A DNA stretch of 64,000 bases from the NCBI GenBank assembly GCA_958510875.1, contig OY294067.1:248325736-248389735 (forward strand). The letters run 5' to 3'. Of the stretch, positions 11,491-22,910 are shown piece after piece (the first letter of the stretch is position 1; each line of letters opens with the position of its first letter). A program made the position numbers and the translations under genes. The notes under the pieces are model-generated. The model had not been told where the DNA came from and searched no databases. It was given only the letters and a program-made list of their open reading frames with translations. Origin of the DNA: Endomychus coccineus (taxonomy: Eukaryota > Arthropoda > Insecta > Coleoptera > Endomychidae).

Positions 11491-11582
11491 CCCATTGTTA
11501 ATGGCTATAACCTTGATTATTTTCAATTCTTCATTCAGTTTTAAAGAAGAATATAATCAAGGTTATAGCCGACAACAATGGT
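11491..11582. other. long-stem hairpin, small-RNA precursor-like
   Basis: The arm CCATTGTTAATGGCTATAAC continuing into CTTGATTAT pairs with ATAATCAAGG continuing into TTATAGCC and ACAATGG. About 29 paired positions with one short internal mismatch enclose a loop of about 32 nt. This size and shape suit a microRNA precursor, but a tiny inverted-repeat transposon could look the same. Confidence 0.5.
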
Positions 11583-11679
11583 TTTCAACCTCAAATTATA
11601 TCCAAATTAATTGACAGAAAACAGCAGAGATTAACTTAGTCAAGTATTTATCCTTTTACAAGAAATTCTGATTCTTCAC

Positions 11680-12120
11680 CAAAATACGTGAAAGAATTGC
11701 AGACATTTTATCGAAACATAATCTGAAAGGTAGCTTCAAACCTCAAAATAAATTGTTCAATTTTTGTTCAATGCTAAAGATAAAACAAATAAGTTTAATA
11801 AACATGGAGTATACAAATTACCTGTCAGAGTGTGATAACTTTTACATCGGTAGATGTTGTCGTAATATAGAAATTGGATATAATGAACCTTCTCGATCTT
11901 TTAGGCTTAACAGAACAGATTCATCGTACTCTAAACATATTTTAGAAACTGTTTTCCAAATTTACATGAAGTCAAAATTTGACATAACCAGAGTGGAGAT
12001 TTCAAATTAAACACACTTAGAATCAATAGAAATTTTCAAAGGTATTAACAATAATGACAATAAAATTTGAAACGATCAATCAGACGTGCATTACAGCATT
12101 CTGTTTGATGTCTTAATAAC
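11680..12120 (+). pseudogene. Penelope-like family C GIY-YIG domain fragment
   Basis: The translation reads IADILSKHNLKGSFKPQNK, then NKHGVYKLP, then after a frameshift CDNFYIGRCCRNIEIGYNE and SYSKHILETVF. GVY and FYIGR are the two halves of the GIY-YIG signature, and the preceding linker is that of Penelope-like elements. The tail continues as ESIEIFKGINNNDNK, the usual region after the domain. Only the C-terminal quarter of the polyprotein remains. Sequence differs clearly from families A and B, so it is a third lineage. Confidence 0.8.
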
Positions 12121-14225
12121 GTAAAATTTCCCATAATCCTCATGTGCCTTTCTAGTATATCTTCGCATTAAAATTCCCTATCACAATATTAATTCTACCT
12201 CATTATCCACTTTCAATTATTCTATTCTAACGATGTATTTTCCCAACCGGAACCCCACTTGTTATATATGTCTTATATTGTACCATAAATAGCCGAAATT
12301 ATTCATATTTTCATACATTAGTAGAAGTAGTAGTAGTCACGATTTGTTTCTATAATATATGTGATAAAAAACAAAGTAAAAGTGTTTTATTTTATCATGT
12401 CGATGTGATAAATTATCACAATGTAATGGCTTCCACGATTGAATTTTTGATAAGTATATTATTCACAACAATTTATTAATTCATTAATAGATAATACCTT
12501 CAGCTTTATTCCTTTTGGATTGTTCAAAGTCTTTCTCATCAAATTATAAAATCAAACTCTTAATTCCCAAAAAGCTGATTTAACATTGTACCAACAATAA
12601 TGAAAAAAAATGAGCACCTTTCACAGAATTGAATAGTCCGTGAAATATTCCTATTGTTATTTTGTTACGAACTACTTCAAAGCAGGGCTTTTATTCAGAC
12701 CTATATCAAATACCTGAGTTTATATTTAAATTGTTATGACAGGTAAAATTTTGGTTGCATCAATATGAATCAACGAAATATTTAACTGTCCGGTAGAAAT
12801 AAAATGTTAAACATGAATGTAATTATTTATAAATCAGTATAAACATGGATAGTTTCATGCATGGGAACCTAGATTTATGTTGAATTTAATAATACAGGCA
12901 TTAATAGACCGTAAACATAGTGGATAAGTAAATAATAAAGTGAGTTCGTTGACATGACTAAACAAATCGTTATTATCAATAAATGATTAAATTATATCAA
13001 ATTCAGATTACGCTTTGATTCTAGAGAATACAGTTAAATTTTGATGCGAACCAAACAACTAAATGACGAATATAGAATATAATATTCAATTGGGACATTC
13101 ATGTAATTAAGCAAGTTTGAATGAATCTAGATGATGAATATAGATCATCGTTCAGATCCGGTTTGCTTATTTTTAATTATGAATGTGAAATGATGTTGCG
13201 AAATTGTTTAGCAACTACTTTTTCATATTTGTGGATTATGTTTGGAACTAGAAATTTCAATTAGTGATCCATTTATTAATTAGTGGTTTTTACGCGAATG
13301 CAGTTTTCTTATAATATAAATTCTGCGTTTATAAGAACAATCTAATCTAGCGTATTACTCAACATAATAACATTATTTTAATGAAATACAATAGAATCGC
13401 TCATTCACGTCATAAGAGAAGAATGTTCAATCATATCGGTACCAGTATATTATTTAAATTTGAATTAATATCACAATAATGGTTTAATACGTATCATTCT
13501 TGACTGAGTGTTTTTACATTTGCTTTCATTTTATTGAAACTTATTTCTTACATGAGAATATTCAATAGTCATGATTTGCTTAATTTCATAACGTAAATGG
13601 ACTAAGTTCTACACATCGACAAGGAAAATTGCTATCGAAAAACCGAAAATAACATGTAGCCGAAGGTAAACCGCTTTTTTTTTCTTTCTTGTTTTAGCTA
13701 TCGCTCGATTAATGTAAAATATTCTGCTGTTAATAGTATTTGGAAGCGTCTCTTGCTTTCATAAATGAACTTTAAGGAATGCAGTAGGGACTCACTTTAA
13801 TTCAAGTTTGATTTGAGAATTGTATCATTTCGTCAAATCAGAGCTTTCAGATTTAGACCTTGTGGTACTCCAAATGCTCCTTCATATTTAAAACGCTCAT
13901 AACAGAGATATTTGAAATTCTGGATTCGAGACGACATATCAAAAATATGACGCAAGAAGATTTATCTCAATGTACCGCTACAAACCTGCATCCATCGATG
14001 GATTCGATGATGACTAATGATTTATAATAAATTTTAGTACCAAAAGTGCACAGGAAAAAATTTAGGGGGACATTTCGACTCTATATAACACTAAGAAGAT
14101 TACATATAGGTCCAATGTTTCTGGTTTGAAATATTCACTATGCATCTAGTGTAAAGTCTAATGATAACTTCACTCTAACGTTAGTTAACTCAAAAATGTG
14201 TGAATAAACAAATGTAAGTGTAACA
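12121..14225. other. AT-rich DNA with one short shared repeat
   Basis: About 2.1 kb with no recognisable coding sequence. The segment at about 12340-12430 (TTTCTATAATATATGTGATA, then AAATTATCACAATGTAA) is related to the minus strand of 18905-18990. Nothing else stood out. Confidence 0.4.
12340..12430 (+). repeat. short interspersed repeat, copy 1
   Basis: Shares TTTCTATAATA, GTGATAAAAAA, TTTTATCAT and ATTATCACAA, in that order, with the reverse complement of 18905-18990. Both copies are under 100 bp. It may be a small MITE or the tail of a larger element. Confidence 0.45.
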
Positions 14226-14934
14226 ATTGGGTGGGGCCCATTTTTTCCACTCCATTTTTTCCACTCTGCTTTTTCCACTCCGCTTTTTCCACTAATATAT
14301 TTTTCCACTAATACATTTTTCCACCAGTTTATTTTTTCCTCCAGTTTATTTTTTAATACATTTAATAGTTTTATAAATGGATATCAAACAGGATATCAAA
14401 ATTGTATATGGTGACCGACAGCTTTTAAATATTCCAAAACTTCGCCTCCACTTTTCCTATCTTCATATTGGCGAACTAAATTGTTTATTCGCTCTTCGTT
14501 TTTCACTCTGGACTGCTGTGTAGTTTTTTTAATTTTGTGGCCTAAATCCAGCTCGCAGATCATGGCCTCGGTGTCTCCTTGTTCTTTCTGTAGCTCGAGG
14601 AGGGAGGCGTAAAGACTAGGGTGGTTTTTTCCCACAACCACCTGGAATCTGTTGTGCCAACCTTCCGACACATTGTTGGTCCTTGACAGATTTTGTAACA
14701 CGGGCTCGTACATGTTCCACAGGGAGGGGAGATAACTGTCAGACCAATGTGTTAGGTCAAACTGTCAGTTCAACGTATCAAACTGTCGTTGCTATGATAC
14801 TTGTTCAAATCATTTCAATTATACTATTTTCGAATTGGTGGAAAATCATTACTAGAGGAAAAAGGTTATTGGAAAAAAAACTATTGGAAAAATATACCAG
14901 TGGAAAAAATGGAGTGGAAAAAGTGTCACCCAAT
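14226..14934. mobile_element. MULE-derived element with repeat-array ends
   Basis: The outer ends are ATTGGGTG on the left and CACCCAAT on the right. Inside each end lies a run of a TTTTTCCACT-type motif, about seven to eight copies on the left (14240-14355) and about five on the right in inverse orientation (14837-14922). The interior encodes the C-terminus of a MULE-type transposase on the minus strand. The length of about 710 bp indicates an internally deleted, non-autonomous copy. I could not identify a clean 8-10 bp target duplication. Confidence 0.75.
14396..14765 (-). pseudogene. MULE-type transposase, C-terminal remnant
   Basis: The minus-strand frame reads LTHWSDSYLPSLWNMYEPVL, then LSRTNNVSEGWHNRFQVVVG, then HPSLYASLLELQKEQ. 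The LPRTNN.xEGWHNxF..LVG..HPS block is characteristic of the region after the MULE transposase DDE domain in animal genomes, where many copies also carry a FLYWCH finger. The catalytic domain is missing and the frame is closed upstream by stops. The remaining 100-odd codons are uninterrupted to the stop at 14396, which suggests a fairly recent deletion derivative. Confidence 0.75.
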
Positions 14935-15656
14935 CGTATCAAATGTATTATTTTAGTGTGATATTACACTGAGTGAAGTAAACGAAATTCTGGCTTAAGT
15001 GTATATTAACTATAATTCTGCACTGCTTAGTGTTGAATTCACACTAACTTAGGCAAACAAATCACTGTTTTTAGTGCACTACTTATTGTTGGATGAACAA
15101 AAAATACACACTACTTGCAATTGCAAATACAAAATGTTTATTTGAATATAAATTTATGGAATCACAACGGACTCTAATCTGAATACTATTGAGTACAATA
15201 TAGATAAAACTTGGGTTAGGTTCGTCTTCCTACGAGATGTCAACTGTTATAAAGGAAATTCATAATAATCTAGATTCAGTCCAGGTATCTGGTCGGAAAT
15301 AACGCTTCCAAAAAAACGCTCTGAAGGTTAAATTTCTTTTTGCTAGAATGGAATCCAAAACTCCAAGGAATATTGCTCATAAAAGAGATGAACAATTCAT
15401 CACACAGACCGAATTTTCTCCGGCTGCTAGATCTCGAGATACAGCATCCGCATTTTTTTTTGACTGATCAGGCCAACCAGTGAAAATTGGACCGAAGATG
15501 GATTGCAAGTTAACCCTCCCAAACCTGGTGGAAAATGTTCATTGGTGTTGGCAATTGTTAACATCTTTTTTTCATTGTGTGGATAACACTTGCGGGTTAC
15601 AAGGTAACATGATGGCACCATGTTAAATAACTTTATTGGAGGTCAAATAAAGATTT
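14935..15656. other. no recognised feature
   Basis: A 64-residue frame at 15427-15621 (minus) has no recognisable motif. The stretch otherwise looks like plain AT-rich DNA. Confidence 0.35.
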
Positions 15657-15890
15657 AAAATTATTGTCATCACTCCTTGCCTATTTCAACCCCCCAAAAC
15701 CACCTAAAACCATCCCCAAAAAATTATGAATAATATGGATAATATGATCAATTTTATGATAAATTAGTAAATTATTGAGATTCTGGCGGGGTTTAAAATC
15801 GAAACACCAGTTTTTTTTTGGTTTTTTTGGGGTGTGGTTTTATGGGTTTTTGGGGGGTTGAAATAGGCAAGGAGTGATGGCAATAGTTTT
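15657..15890. repeat. inverted-repeat element (MITE candidate)
   Basis: The left arm CATCACTCCTTGCCTATTTC followed by AACCCCCCAAAA pairs with the right arm GGGGGGTTGAAATAGGCAAG followed by GAGTGATGGCAATAG. The arms span about 60-75 bp around a loop of about 90 bp. No protein is encoded. A target duplication was not clear. Confidence 0.65.
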
Positions 15891-17254
15891 ATCGGTCTGT
15901 GAGATGAATTGGTCATTGAACCGTCCTCTAACGATAAACCATAGTGCCATCGGGTCTATGTTCAGACCATCAATATCGCTATGGCTCCTAGACTATAAAG
16001 TAAACTATTTTCAATAGGTTCTGATTAGGTAACATATCAAAACCATTGATTGAGAATACTTAACTTATAACGAATAGCAACACAGATCAAAGGAGTAGGA
16101 GTCACGACACGGACATGAGCGACCATTCCGACCGTTGAAGCAAGAAAGACAAAAAATGCCAATGCAGATATTAGACGCGTGTCGCCGCCCAGCGACTTCC
16201 ACCACAACAACTATAAAGGCCTGCACCAACCAGCATTTCGCGATTGGCAGTGACGTAAAGTCACTCTATTTATATGCATTGGACATGTCTATTGAACACC
16301 AAGAGCATTCGAAACAAGAACAATTTGAACGTAATATGTAGTGTAAATAATGAAGGACAACTGTACTAGAGTAATTTAGTGTAAAAAGCAAGAAATAGTC
16401 AATTAACACTTAAACTTCACCCTAAATTCTTCAGTCATTGTAATACCCATTCTACACGGACTCATTTTTTTAACTGTATGGTATCTCAATAGACAGACTA
16501 GACTGACTCACTCATCACGATTGATAGCTAATACAGATAGCAACACATGTCCGTGACAAACCACTCCATAACATTGAATCCCCTTTCAGTTCGAATAAAC
16601 TTTCAATGTCGTGACATAGAGTATAATTTGACGTCTTAGATATTTTTAAGAATAATGAAGAAAAAATGTCAGAAAGAAATGAAATTTTAACCTGAGTAAC
16701 CCAAAGATGTTAACTTTTTTAGAAAGGTTTTATATGAGGCACCACAATTATCATTCTGATGATTATTCCATCGCTTATTGAAAGCTGTCAGATTATAAGT
16801 GACTCACCTTGGGTATGAACTAATTGATAAAATTGAATAGAATTCGCGAATTGCTACGACTGTTCTTTCGAATGAATTAATATGAATATGAAAGAAAAAA
16901 CTACTTCAATAGCCTCTGAAAATTTCCATCTAGCTCGATTTTGAAGATATCTGAAACATTTCGAATCGTCAGAAGAATAATAAGGTTTATTCAACTGAAT
17001 TCAGTTCGAAAAATAAAAATCTACATCGAAATACCTATATTAATTATGATAAACTATAATAGATGAAAAGAATTTGAAAAGAATAGTTCTTGTATGTGAG
17101 TTGGAGGGAGTGAGTATATTCATCATCTTTGATATAATTCCGAAACTAACACATTCGGTTAAATAAAAAAAACAAAGCATGAATAGGTATGTTGGTACAA
17201 TTATTTAAAACAATCAACAATAATAGCAATTCCGTTTTCAAACTAAATATGTAA
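15891..17254. other. mostly featureless; one unassigned ORF
   Basis: A 68-residue frame at 16135-16341 (plus) lies in a patch that is less AT-rich than its surroundings. The translation shows no recognised domain. It could be part of a solo LTR or an unknown element; no tandem or terminal repeat was found to support this. Confidence 0.3.
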
Positions 17255-18850
17255 TATCTAGTGAAAGGATGCTCTCAGGGAGAAGTACTGTTACCGCTCA
17301 TATTTGTTACCTAGTGATGGACAGTTTGATGGTAGAACTGAATAGGACTGCATTTTATTCCCAAGCCTACGCAGTCGACTTGGTAGCTGTGACTCTCGAC
17401 AGATCTTGCATGCGCTGCAGAACATTTCACTTGCCATCGTGGCTAGCTGGTGTCAGGTCGAGGGGCTCAGGGTAAATCCTGAAAAGACTGAAGGGGTTCT
17501 TTTAACGAGGAAACAAAAACTAGGACCTCTACCAGAGATTAGGCGTCACCTGAAAGGCTGATTGAAGTACCTTGGAGTTATTCTCGATGCTAAACTAAGC
17601 TGGAAAATGCATCTGATAAATCCTTATGAGCATGCAGGAGAGCGTTCACAAACACATGGATCTACGGCCGAGGGTTCTGCACTGGATCTATACGGCCATG
17701 ATCCGTCCAATCTTAACCTGACAGCCGTTGTGTGGTGGCCAGAGACAAAATGGTTCTGTGTCGTCTGGCGCTGGACAAGGCTCAGCGATTTGCCTGAGTG
17801 GGCATTACGGGACTATGAGGACCACCACTACTATGGCTTTGGAGGCTCTAGAGGAGAGATCGTTCCTTCATACCACAAACAGTGGCTGGTACTGCGTATC
17901 AGCCTGCTGGTCTGCGCCAGTGGGTATGTGCGTCTGTGCCTAGCAGTCATGGTGATATTCGGAACTGGGCTGCTGGAAGCTGCCCGATCCTCCGACCAAA
18001 GCAGGATGGGATAGTGCCTTCTGTCAGGTTCCAAACACCGGACGTTCTCAAAACCCAGAGGACACACTGGGAGAACAACGACTTCGGACCACTCAGCCAG
18101 AGGAACTCAAGGACGGGTCCAAGAATGACGAGGCTAGTCGGAGTCTACTCGTGTTCACCCAGAGCGGAACTTTCATATTCCCTAGGCGTTATGAAATCGT
18201 TTGCCAGGTCCAGGTTTGTGCAATATGGACCTATGAATGAGAAAACTTGAGACTAAGCCGAGACAGTCGAGGGGCTAGTTTTGAAGTGTATGGAGACCCT
18301 GGCTGCACAAAATTCAGCTAGTATGGCTACCCACTCATTCTGGCGTGGAAGAAAACGAAGTGATCGATGGACTGCCCAAACGAGGTTCTCTATAGCCCCC
18401 TGCCCTCGATACAATGATCGAAATATAACCCCCCTCACGGAGTTACTGAATAACAGTGGTTTTCGGTTTGGCGTGGTGCTCCCTGAATGAGGCAGGCAAA
18501 GCTTCACACTGCGGAGCTCTTGTCCAAAACGCTAGAAAACCCATCTCTCCATGAGAAGAAGAGGCTTAATACTGGTGACAGGACTTCTCAAAGGACACTG
18601 TCATCTGAATAAACATTCAGACTTAATGCACATTGTTGATGACCCAGGTTGTAGTAGATGCGAAGAGGCGAACGAAGCTGCCTCTCATAACCTAGTAGAC
18701 TGCCGAGCACTGGCTTCTATTAGCCTACAACAACCCGGTAACGCATATATGCCGTCTGAGGCCTTGAGAGATAGCAGTCCATGCAGAATTCTAGCCTTCG
18801 GCGCTACCTTAGGCTTGCTGGAATGAGTCTTGTATCAAGGAACTTTTATC
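17255..18850 (+). pseudogene. RNase H-type LINE relic (reverse transcriptase to CCHC tail)
   Basis: The start resembles the GCPQGGVLSPL block of reverse transcriptases, followed by DSLMVELNRTAFYSQAYA and then DLVAVTLDRS, which is the YADD region with the second Asp lost. The text continues with WCQVEGLRVNPEKTEGVL, then KYLGVILDAKLSW (thumb motif), then a ruined RNase H domain where DGSKNDEASRSLL is visible at about 18110. The C-terminal knuckle CSRCEEANEAASHNLVDC matches C-x2-C-x8-H-x4-C. There are many frameshifts, and the copy is 5'-truncated. The clade is R1/I-like by order of domains; this is inference. Confidence 0.8.
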
Positions 18851-18904
18851 AAAGTGCTCTGATGGACTTGTCTGCCCCAGGTTTGTTTGATTGATCGGTT
18901 GAAG

Positions 18905-18990
18905 GGTTAGGAATAGTCACTTTGTGATAACTTATCATATTTATATGATAAAATACTCCGACTCAATTTTTTATCACTTTTATTATAGAA
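18905..18990 (-). repeat. short interspersed repeat, copy 2
   Basis: The reverse complement matches 12340-12430 at several blocks, including GTTTCTATAATA and GTTATCACAA. It sits just beyond the LINE 3' end, so it may be a separate small insertion. Confidence 0.45.
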
Positions 18991-19746
18991 ACACTAACGT
19001 TTCCACATCTAGTGTAATATCTTTGTATTGTTTTGAAGATAAGAAACTAGAATGTATTGTACGTATGTTTATAAGCTGTTTCATATATGCCCCCGGCAGT
19101 TTTCACATAACTAGCGCCTAGTAAACGGTTTTATATAGCAGAATATATCAATAAATATTTCAATATGAAATCTACACACACATGCTAATTTTATACTATT
19201 AACATCATAGGTTAACCTTACATTATTGTTTTAATAACCTGTAGAAACGAATTGCCTTAGTCGATAATAAGATATCTGAAAAAATTAACGCGTAGGTATA
19301 CGACACAAAAGATACAGTTCGATATAGACTAAAGAGTGACGTCAATAGAGTAGATTTAGCAGAAAGTGCGGCATACTTGTTTTTTCCAACCGAAGGAGTG
19401 GCTACTGATATAATACTGGATCGGATTATATTTCCCGTATCAACATTTAGAATAAGAAACGTCTGGTTAAGTTGCGTCATAAGTACTAGCTACTACCACT
19501 GGTATCTCATTTAATTAAAAAAATAACAGGTTTATATTTACAGTATTTATCGTATATCGAATAACTTATCTTGAAGTTATTCACCATAAAATCAATTATG
19601 TGTATGTATATTTCAACATGTGACATTATAAGTTCATCCAACGTATCATTCATGACATATAGAAGGTTTTTCTTCTTCATATAAGTAAAGTAATGATTAT
19701 TAATTAAATTTGAATAAATGCTTTGTGTTTTTCCACTAACTGTTAG
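18991..19746. other. AT-rich DNA, no recognised feature
   Basis: Short open frames at 18924-19121 and 19223-19480 show no known motif. Confidence 0.35.
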
Positions 19747-19822
19747 TAAGGTGTGGCTACCTTTTGCTTTCCACATACTTATGACAATAGGACCGTGGAA
19801 GGCAAGAGGTAGCCACACCTTA
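19747..19822. other. near-perfect 28-bp-stem hairpin, small-RNA precursor-like
   Basis: The arm TAAGGTGTGGCTACCTTTTG, continuing CTTTCCAC, pairs over 28 positions with GTGGAAGG continuing CAAGAGGTAGCCACACCTTA. The two mismatched positions form G-U pairs when the plus strand is the template for one arm. The loop is 20 nt. Total length of about 76 nt is typical of a pre-miRNA. No copy elsewhere in the window was seen. A small foldback insertion is the alternative. Confidence 0.6.
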
Positions 19823-19974
19823 CAACCAATAAGTTGAAAAGCACATCCCATTTATTCAATAAAAACAGATGAGATGTCACCACGATATACTTTCGACAAG
19901 ATATAAGCGTATAAGTATACCCTCCAAAGAAGATCCGCTCAATAACAGTAGCCAATTAACTGTATCAAAATAAG

Positions 19975-20530
19975 AACATCGACGCTCTTGTGGGATTGCA
20001 TTAACATGCTAAACAACCTTAGCGGAGACGAAAGCAGTATCACCCTGGTCTGAGTCTCAAACCATTCTGGACTAAGAGGAAACGAAATAGACGATGAGCT
20101 TGTAAAACTAGGGTCCAAGGAACCCCTCACAGGTCCTGAACCAGGTGTGGTCGTTTCGAAGAGTAGTACAGATGGTCTAAAGCTCTGATTAGACGGAACA
20201 TTAGGGAATACTGGCCTCAGCAAGTGAGGAAGATGGTTAAGACTGATGTCAAACTGCTGACACAGATACAAACGGGACACCGTTCAAATACCACCTCCAC
20301 AAAATAATCTGAGCGTTTCACCTTTGTACAGAAGGTGGAAACGGAAAAACAAAAGGTCGAAGCACATTCTGTGAAGATGCATAACACTAATTCCCTCAAG
20401 ACGCAAATCACTCCTAGAGCTGAGACACTGAGGAAATCCATAAGCTAGATACGAGGATGGTGCTAAACCTCTTCAGGGCATTAACCACATATCCGGACAC
20501 CCGGTAAACTTTAAATCTTAAAATTTCCAT
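19975..20530 (+). pseudogene. LINE RNase H domain and C-terminal tail
   Basis: The translation includes INMLNNLSGDESSITLV, then SNHSGLRGNEIDDELVKLGS, the end of an RNase H domain (usually WVPGHSGxxGNExADELAxxGS, with the Trp replaced by a stop). It is followed by KTDVKLLTQIQTGH (the LLTGH motif) and a broken zinc knuckle in which TFCEDA is visible. Multiple frameshifts occur. Earlier domains are missing, so it is a short 3' fragment. The WVPGH block differs from that of the relic at 17255-18850. Confidence 0.8.
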
Positions 20531-20966
20531 CCCTGCTTATGTACAGATGCATACTATTTATTAAAACCCTCTACATGATATGGATTTAACACATCATTTC
20601 AAAAAAGTGTGTATTATATGGTTACAAAGTTAAACAACCATCTGCCAAATGCGATGGAACAGATTGAACGGATACAATCATTTGAACACTGAGTAAGTAT
20701 TTTTTCTGTAAGTAGAGGCTATTATAATGTAAATGGATTTTTAAATGAATTTCCTGCTATGTAATAAGCTCTTTCCAGTATCGGTGTATGAATTGTGTAA
20801 GTATATGTATGAATAATAGCTATAATTATATTATATTACAAAGTTGATATACTTTTGATATTGTCATGTGACGTGTTTAATCTCATGTAAATGAGCATAC
20901 GAAATGAAGTTATTGTATTGTTTCGTATAAACGAGAACGAGTTCATACTGTGAATACCCAATAAAT
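20531..20966. other. AT-rich DNA, no recognised feature
   Basis: No motif or shared repeat was seen in this interval. Confidence 0.35.
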
Positions 20967-21235
20967 CCACGAAAAATACTGTTAAAGTACTGAGGACCTT
21001 TCATTTAATTGGTAGCTGAAACGTTCTTTGTACTCTACCAGTATTTTCAGTGGATAAGGATGATTGCTTCTTGGCTGAGGGTAATTCCTTGTTTACATCA
21101 TTATCGCTCAAATAGTATTTAAGCAGGCGCATTTTGATGTATAATTTAGTTTACTCTGATGATGGCTACTTGTTAGCCGAAAAGTCCTGTGTACTTCAAG
21201 AGTATTTTTAGTGGATACGGTGAATATTTCTTATT
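20967..21235 (+). repeat. Penelope-like family A terminal repeats, with hammerhead-like core
   Basis: Two copies of the terminal motif (GTACTGAGGACCTTTCA near 20988 and AGTACTTC-like blocks near 21022 and 21190) flank GGCTGAGGGTAATTCCTTG, which also occurs at the left end of the element at 55046. The stretch CTGATGA-TGGCT-ACTTGTT-AGCC-GAAA at 21155-21183 is a hammerhead-like core. Helix I would be TACT against a downstream GTGTA, which is degraded. No coding part remains. Confidence 0.65.
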
Positions 21236-21399
21236 TATAGTATGTCAGAACCTAATTAATTTATTTATAAAGGAGGGATACAAATGGGACTAACCCAAAA
21301 ACAGTATTCACAGATAGGTAGTTTCTCAATGTAGTGAATCTATAGAATTCTAGAAGCAGTTACACAATTGGTGATAGATATACAATCAATGAAGAATTC

Positions 21400-22910
21400 A
21401 AGTAATGAATTCAGTACATCTAGTGAATGAAATGGGTGAGTGAAAAACACACTTATACAAATATACAGTTATACAATATATATACACATACAAACCAATT
21501 AAGTCTGTGAACAAAAAAAACGTTTTTTCAAGATGTAGGAAAACTTTGAAAAAGAGTAAGAGAAAATATGAATAGAGATAGAATTTGATAGCGTATTGTA
21601 TGATATGTTGCATCCATGCATTGGAGAGTTCAAAAAATGATTTGTTTGAGATTGTTCATAACGGAATGGATGCCTAGTAATTAATATATGTAGAAGCATT
21701 AAGATAAGTGTTACTAAGGATAGCAGGTGAATCAACTAAATTATTTATGACTTCAAAGAGGAACTTCACGTCTGAAATTTTCCTCAAACTAGTGTTAATA
21801 TGTTCAGTTCATTCCGAACGTAGATACGATTATTGGGGTTGAATGGAAAGCATTTTTGTCAATATAATCTATGAAAATATTCTGGACCGGTTCAAGTTTA
21901 TTTATTTAGATGTCGTATCCAGTGTTCCATATCACAGAAGCATAACTCAAAACACTATTGACGTATGACCTATAGAGTACGGAGACTCTGAATATTCTTA
22001 AATCCACTACAAGTTCTCATTATGAAACTTAACATTTTATAAGCTTTTTTAGAAACGTAAGATATGTGTTTATCGAAAAGCATTTTAGAATCGAATATTA
22101 CTCCTGAATCCTTTATTTCCGTGACAGTTTGTACGAGATGGAAAGATATTTGATATGCTTGATTTAGACTGCTCTTTCCGCGTCCTAACGAAATGTGGTG
22201 AAACTTTTCGAAATTCAGATATAGACTATTTTCCTGACAGTATTCATAAAAGTTATTGATATCCTGCTGCATTAGCGTGATGTCGTCAACATTAGAAATT
22301 GAATGGTAGATTTTTAGATCGTCCGCATACATTGACGAATCGAAAGCATTGGGATATATCATTGATATGAATATTGAATAAGAGTGGCCCTAGATGTGAT
22401 CCTTGAGGCACTCCAGAGGTGATTTGACGATATTCTGATTTGTGGTTACCGACTGTTACCGCTTGTCAGCGATCAGTCATATAAGATTCAAACCAATTTA
22501 GCAAATTGCCATTTACCCCGACTCCAACGAGCTTCCGTAGAAAAACTGAGAGATCGATCTTGTCAAAATCCTTGCTAAAGTCGGTGCAAATAGCATCAAT
22601 TTGGTCTTTGTTATTGAGGCTACGCGGGATATACTCAGTATAGGTGAATAGGTTTGAGTCAACTGATCGTTTCTTCATGAAGCCATGTTGTTCAATATTA
22701 ATTATGTTTTTAACGTCAAAGAACAGGTTATCAAATATGATGGATTCAAAAATTTTTGCTATGATTGAGGGTTTTGAAATTGGTCTATAGTTTTTGACAA
22801 GTTGTTTATTGCCAGATTCTAAGATCGGGATTATATGAGCTTTTTTCCATACTGACGGAAATTGGCCAAGAAATGAGCCCCTTTAGGACTTCGTCTTCAG
22901 TCATCAATCT
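21400..22910 (-). pseudogene. 5'-truncated Jockey-like LINE, reverse transcriptase to 3' end
   Basis: On the minus strand the product runs [80 protein letters not shown] and RSYVNSVLSYASVIWN, in the normal order of a Jockey-clade reverse transcriptase. The catalytic YADD box is intact. The C-terminal region with NSPMHGCNISYNTLSN is also readable to about 21505. Lesions are a nonsense codon near 22466 after SYMTDR, a one-base frameshift at about 22357 just before YADD and another stop near 21970. It has no RNase H domain, unlike the other LINE relics in the window. The endonuclease and gag-like parts are missing, as expected for 5' truncation. Confidence 0.88.

Noticed and set aside
17562..18014. 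A 150-residue host gene
   Set aside because: The start KYLGVILDAKLSW is a LINE reverse-transcriptase thumb motif, and the rest is out of frame with the neighbouring LINE pieces.
20217..20441. A cysteine-rich 74-residue peptide on the minus strand
   Set aside because: It is the antisense shadow of the LINE RNase H tail on the plus strand.
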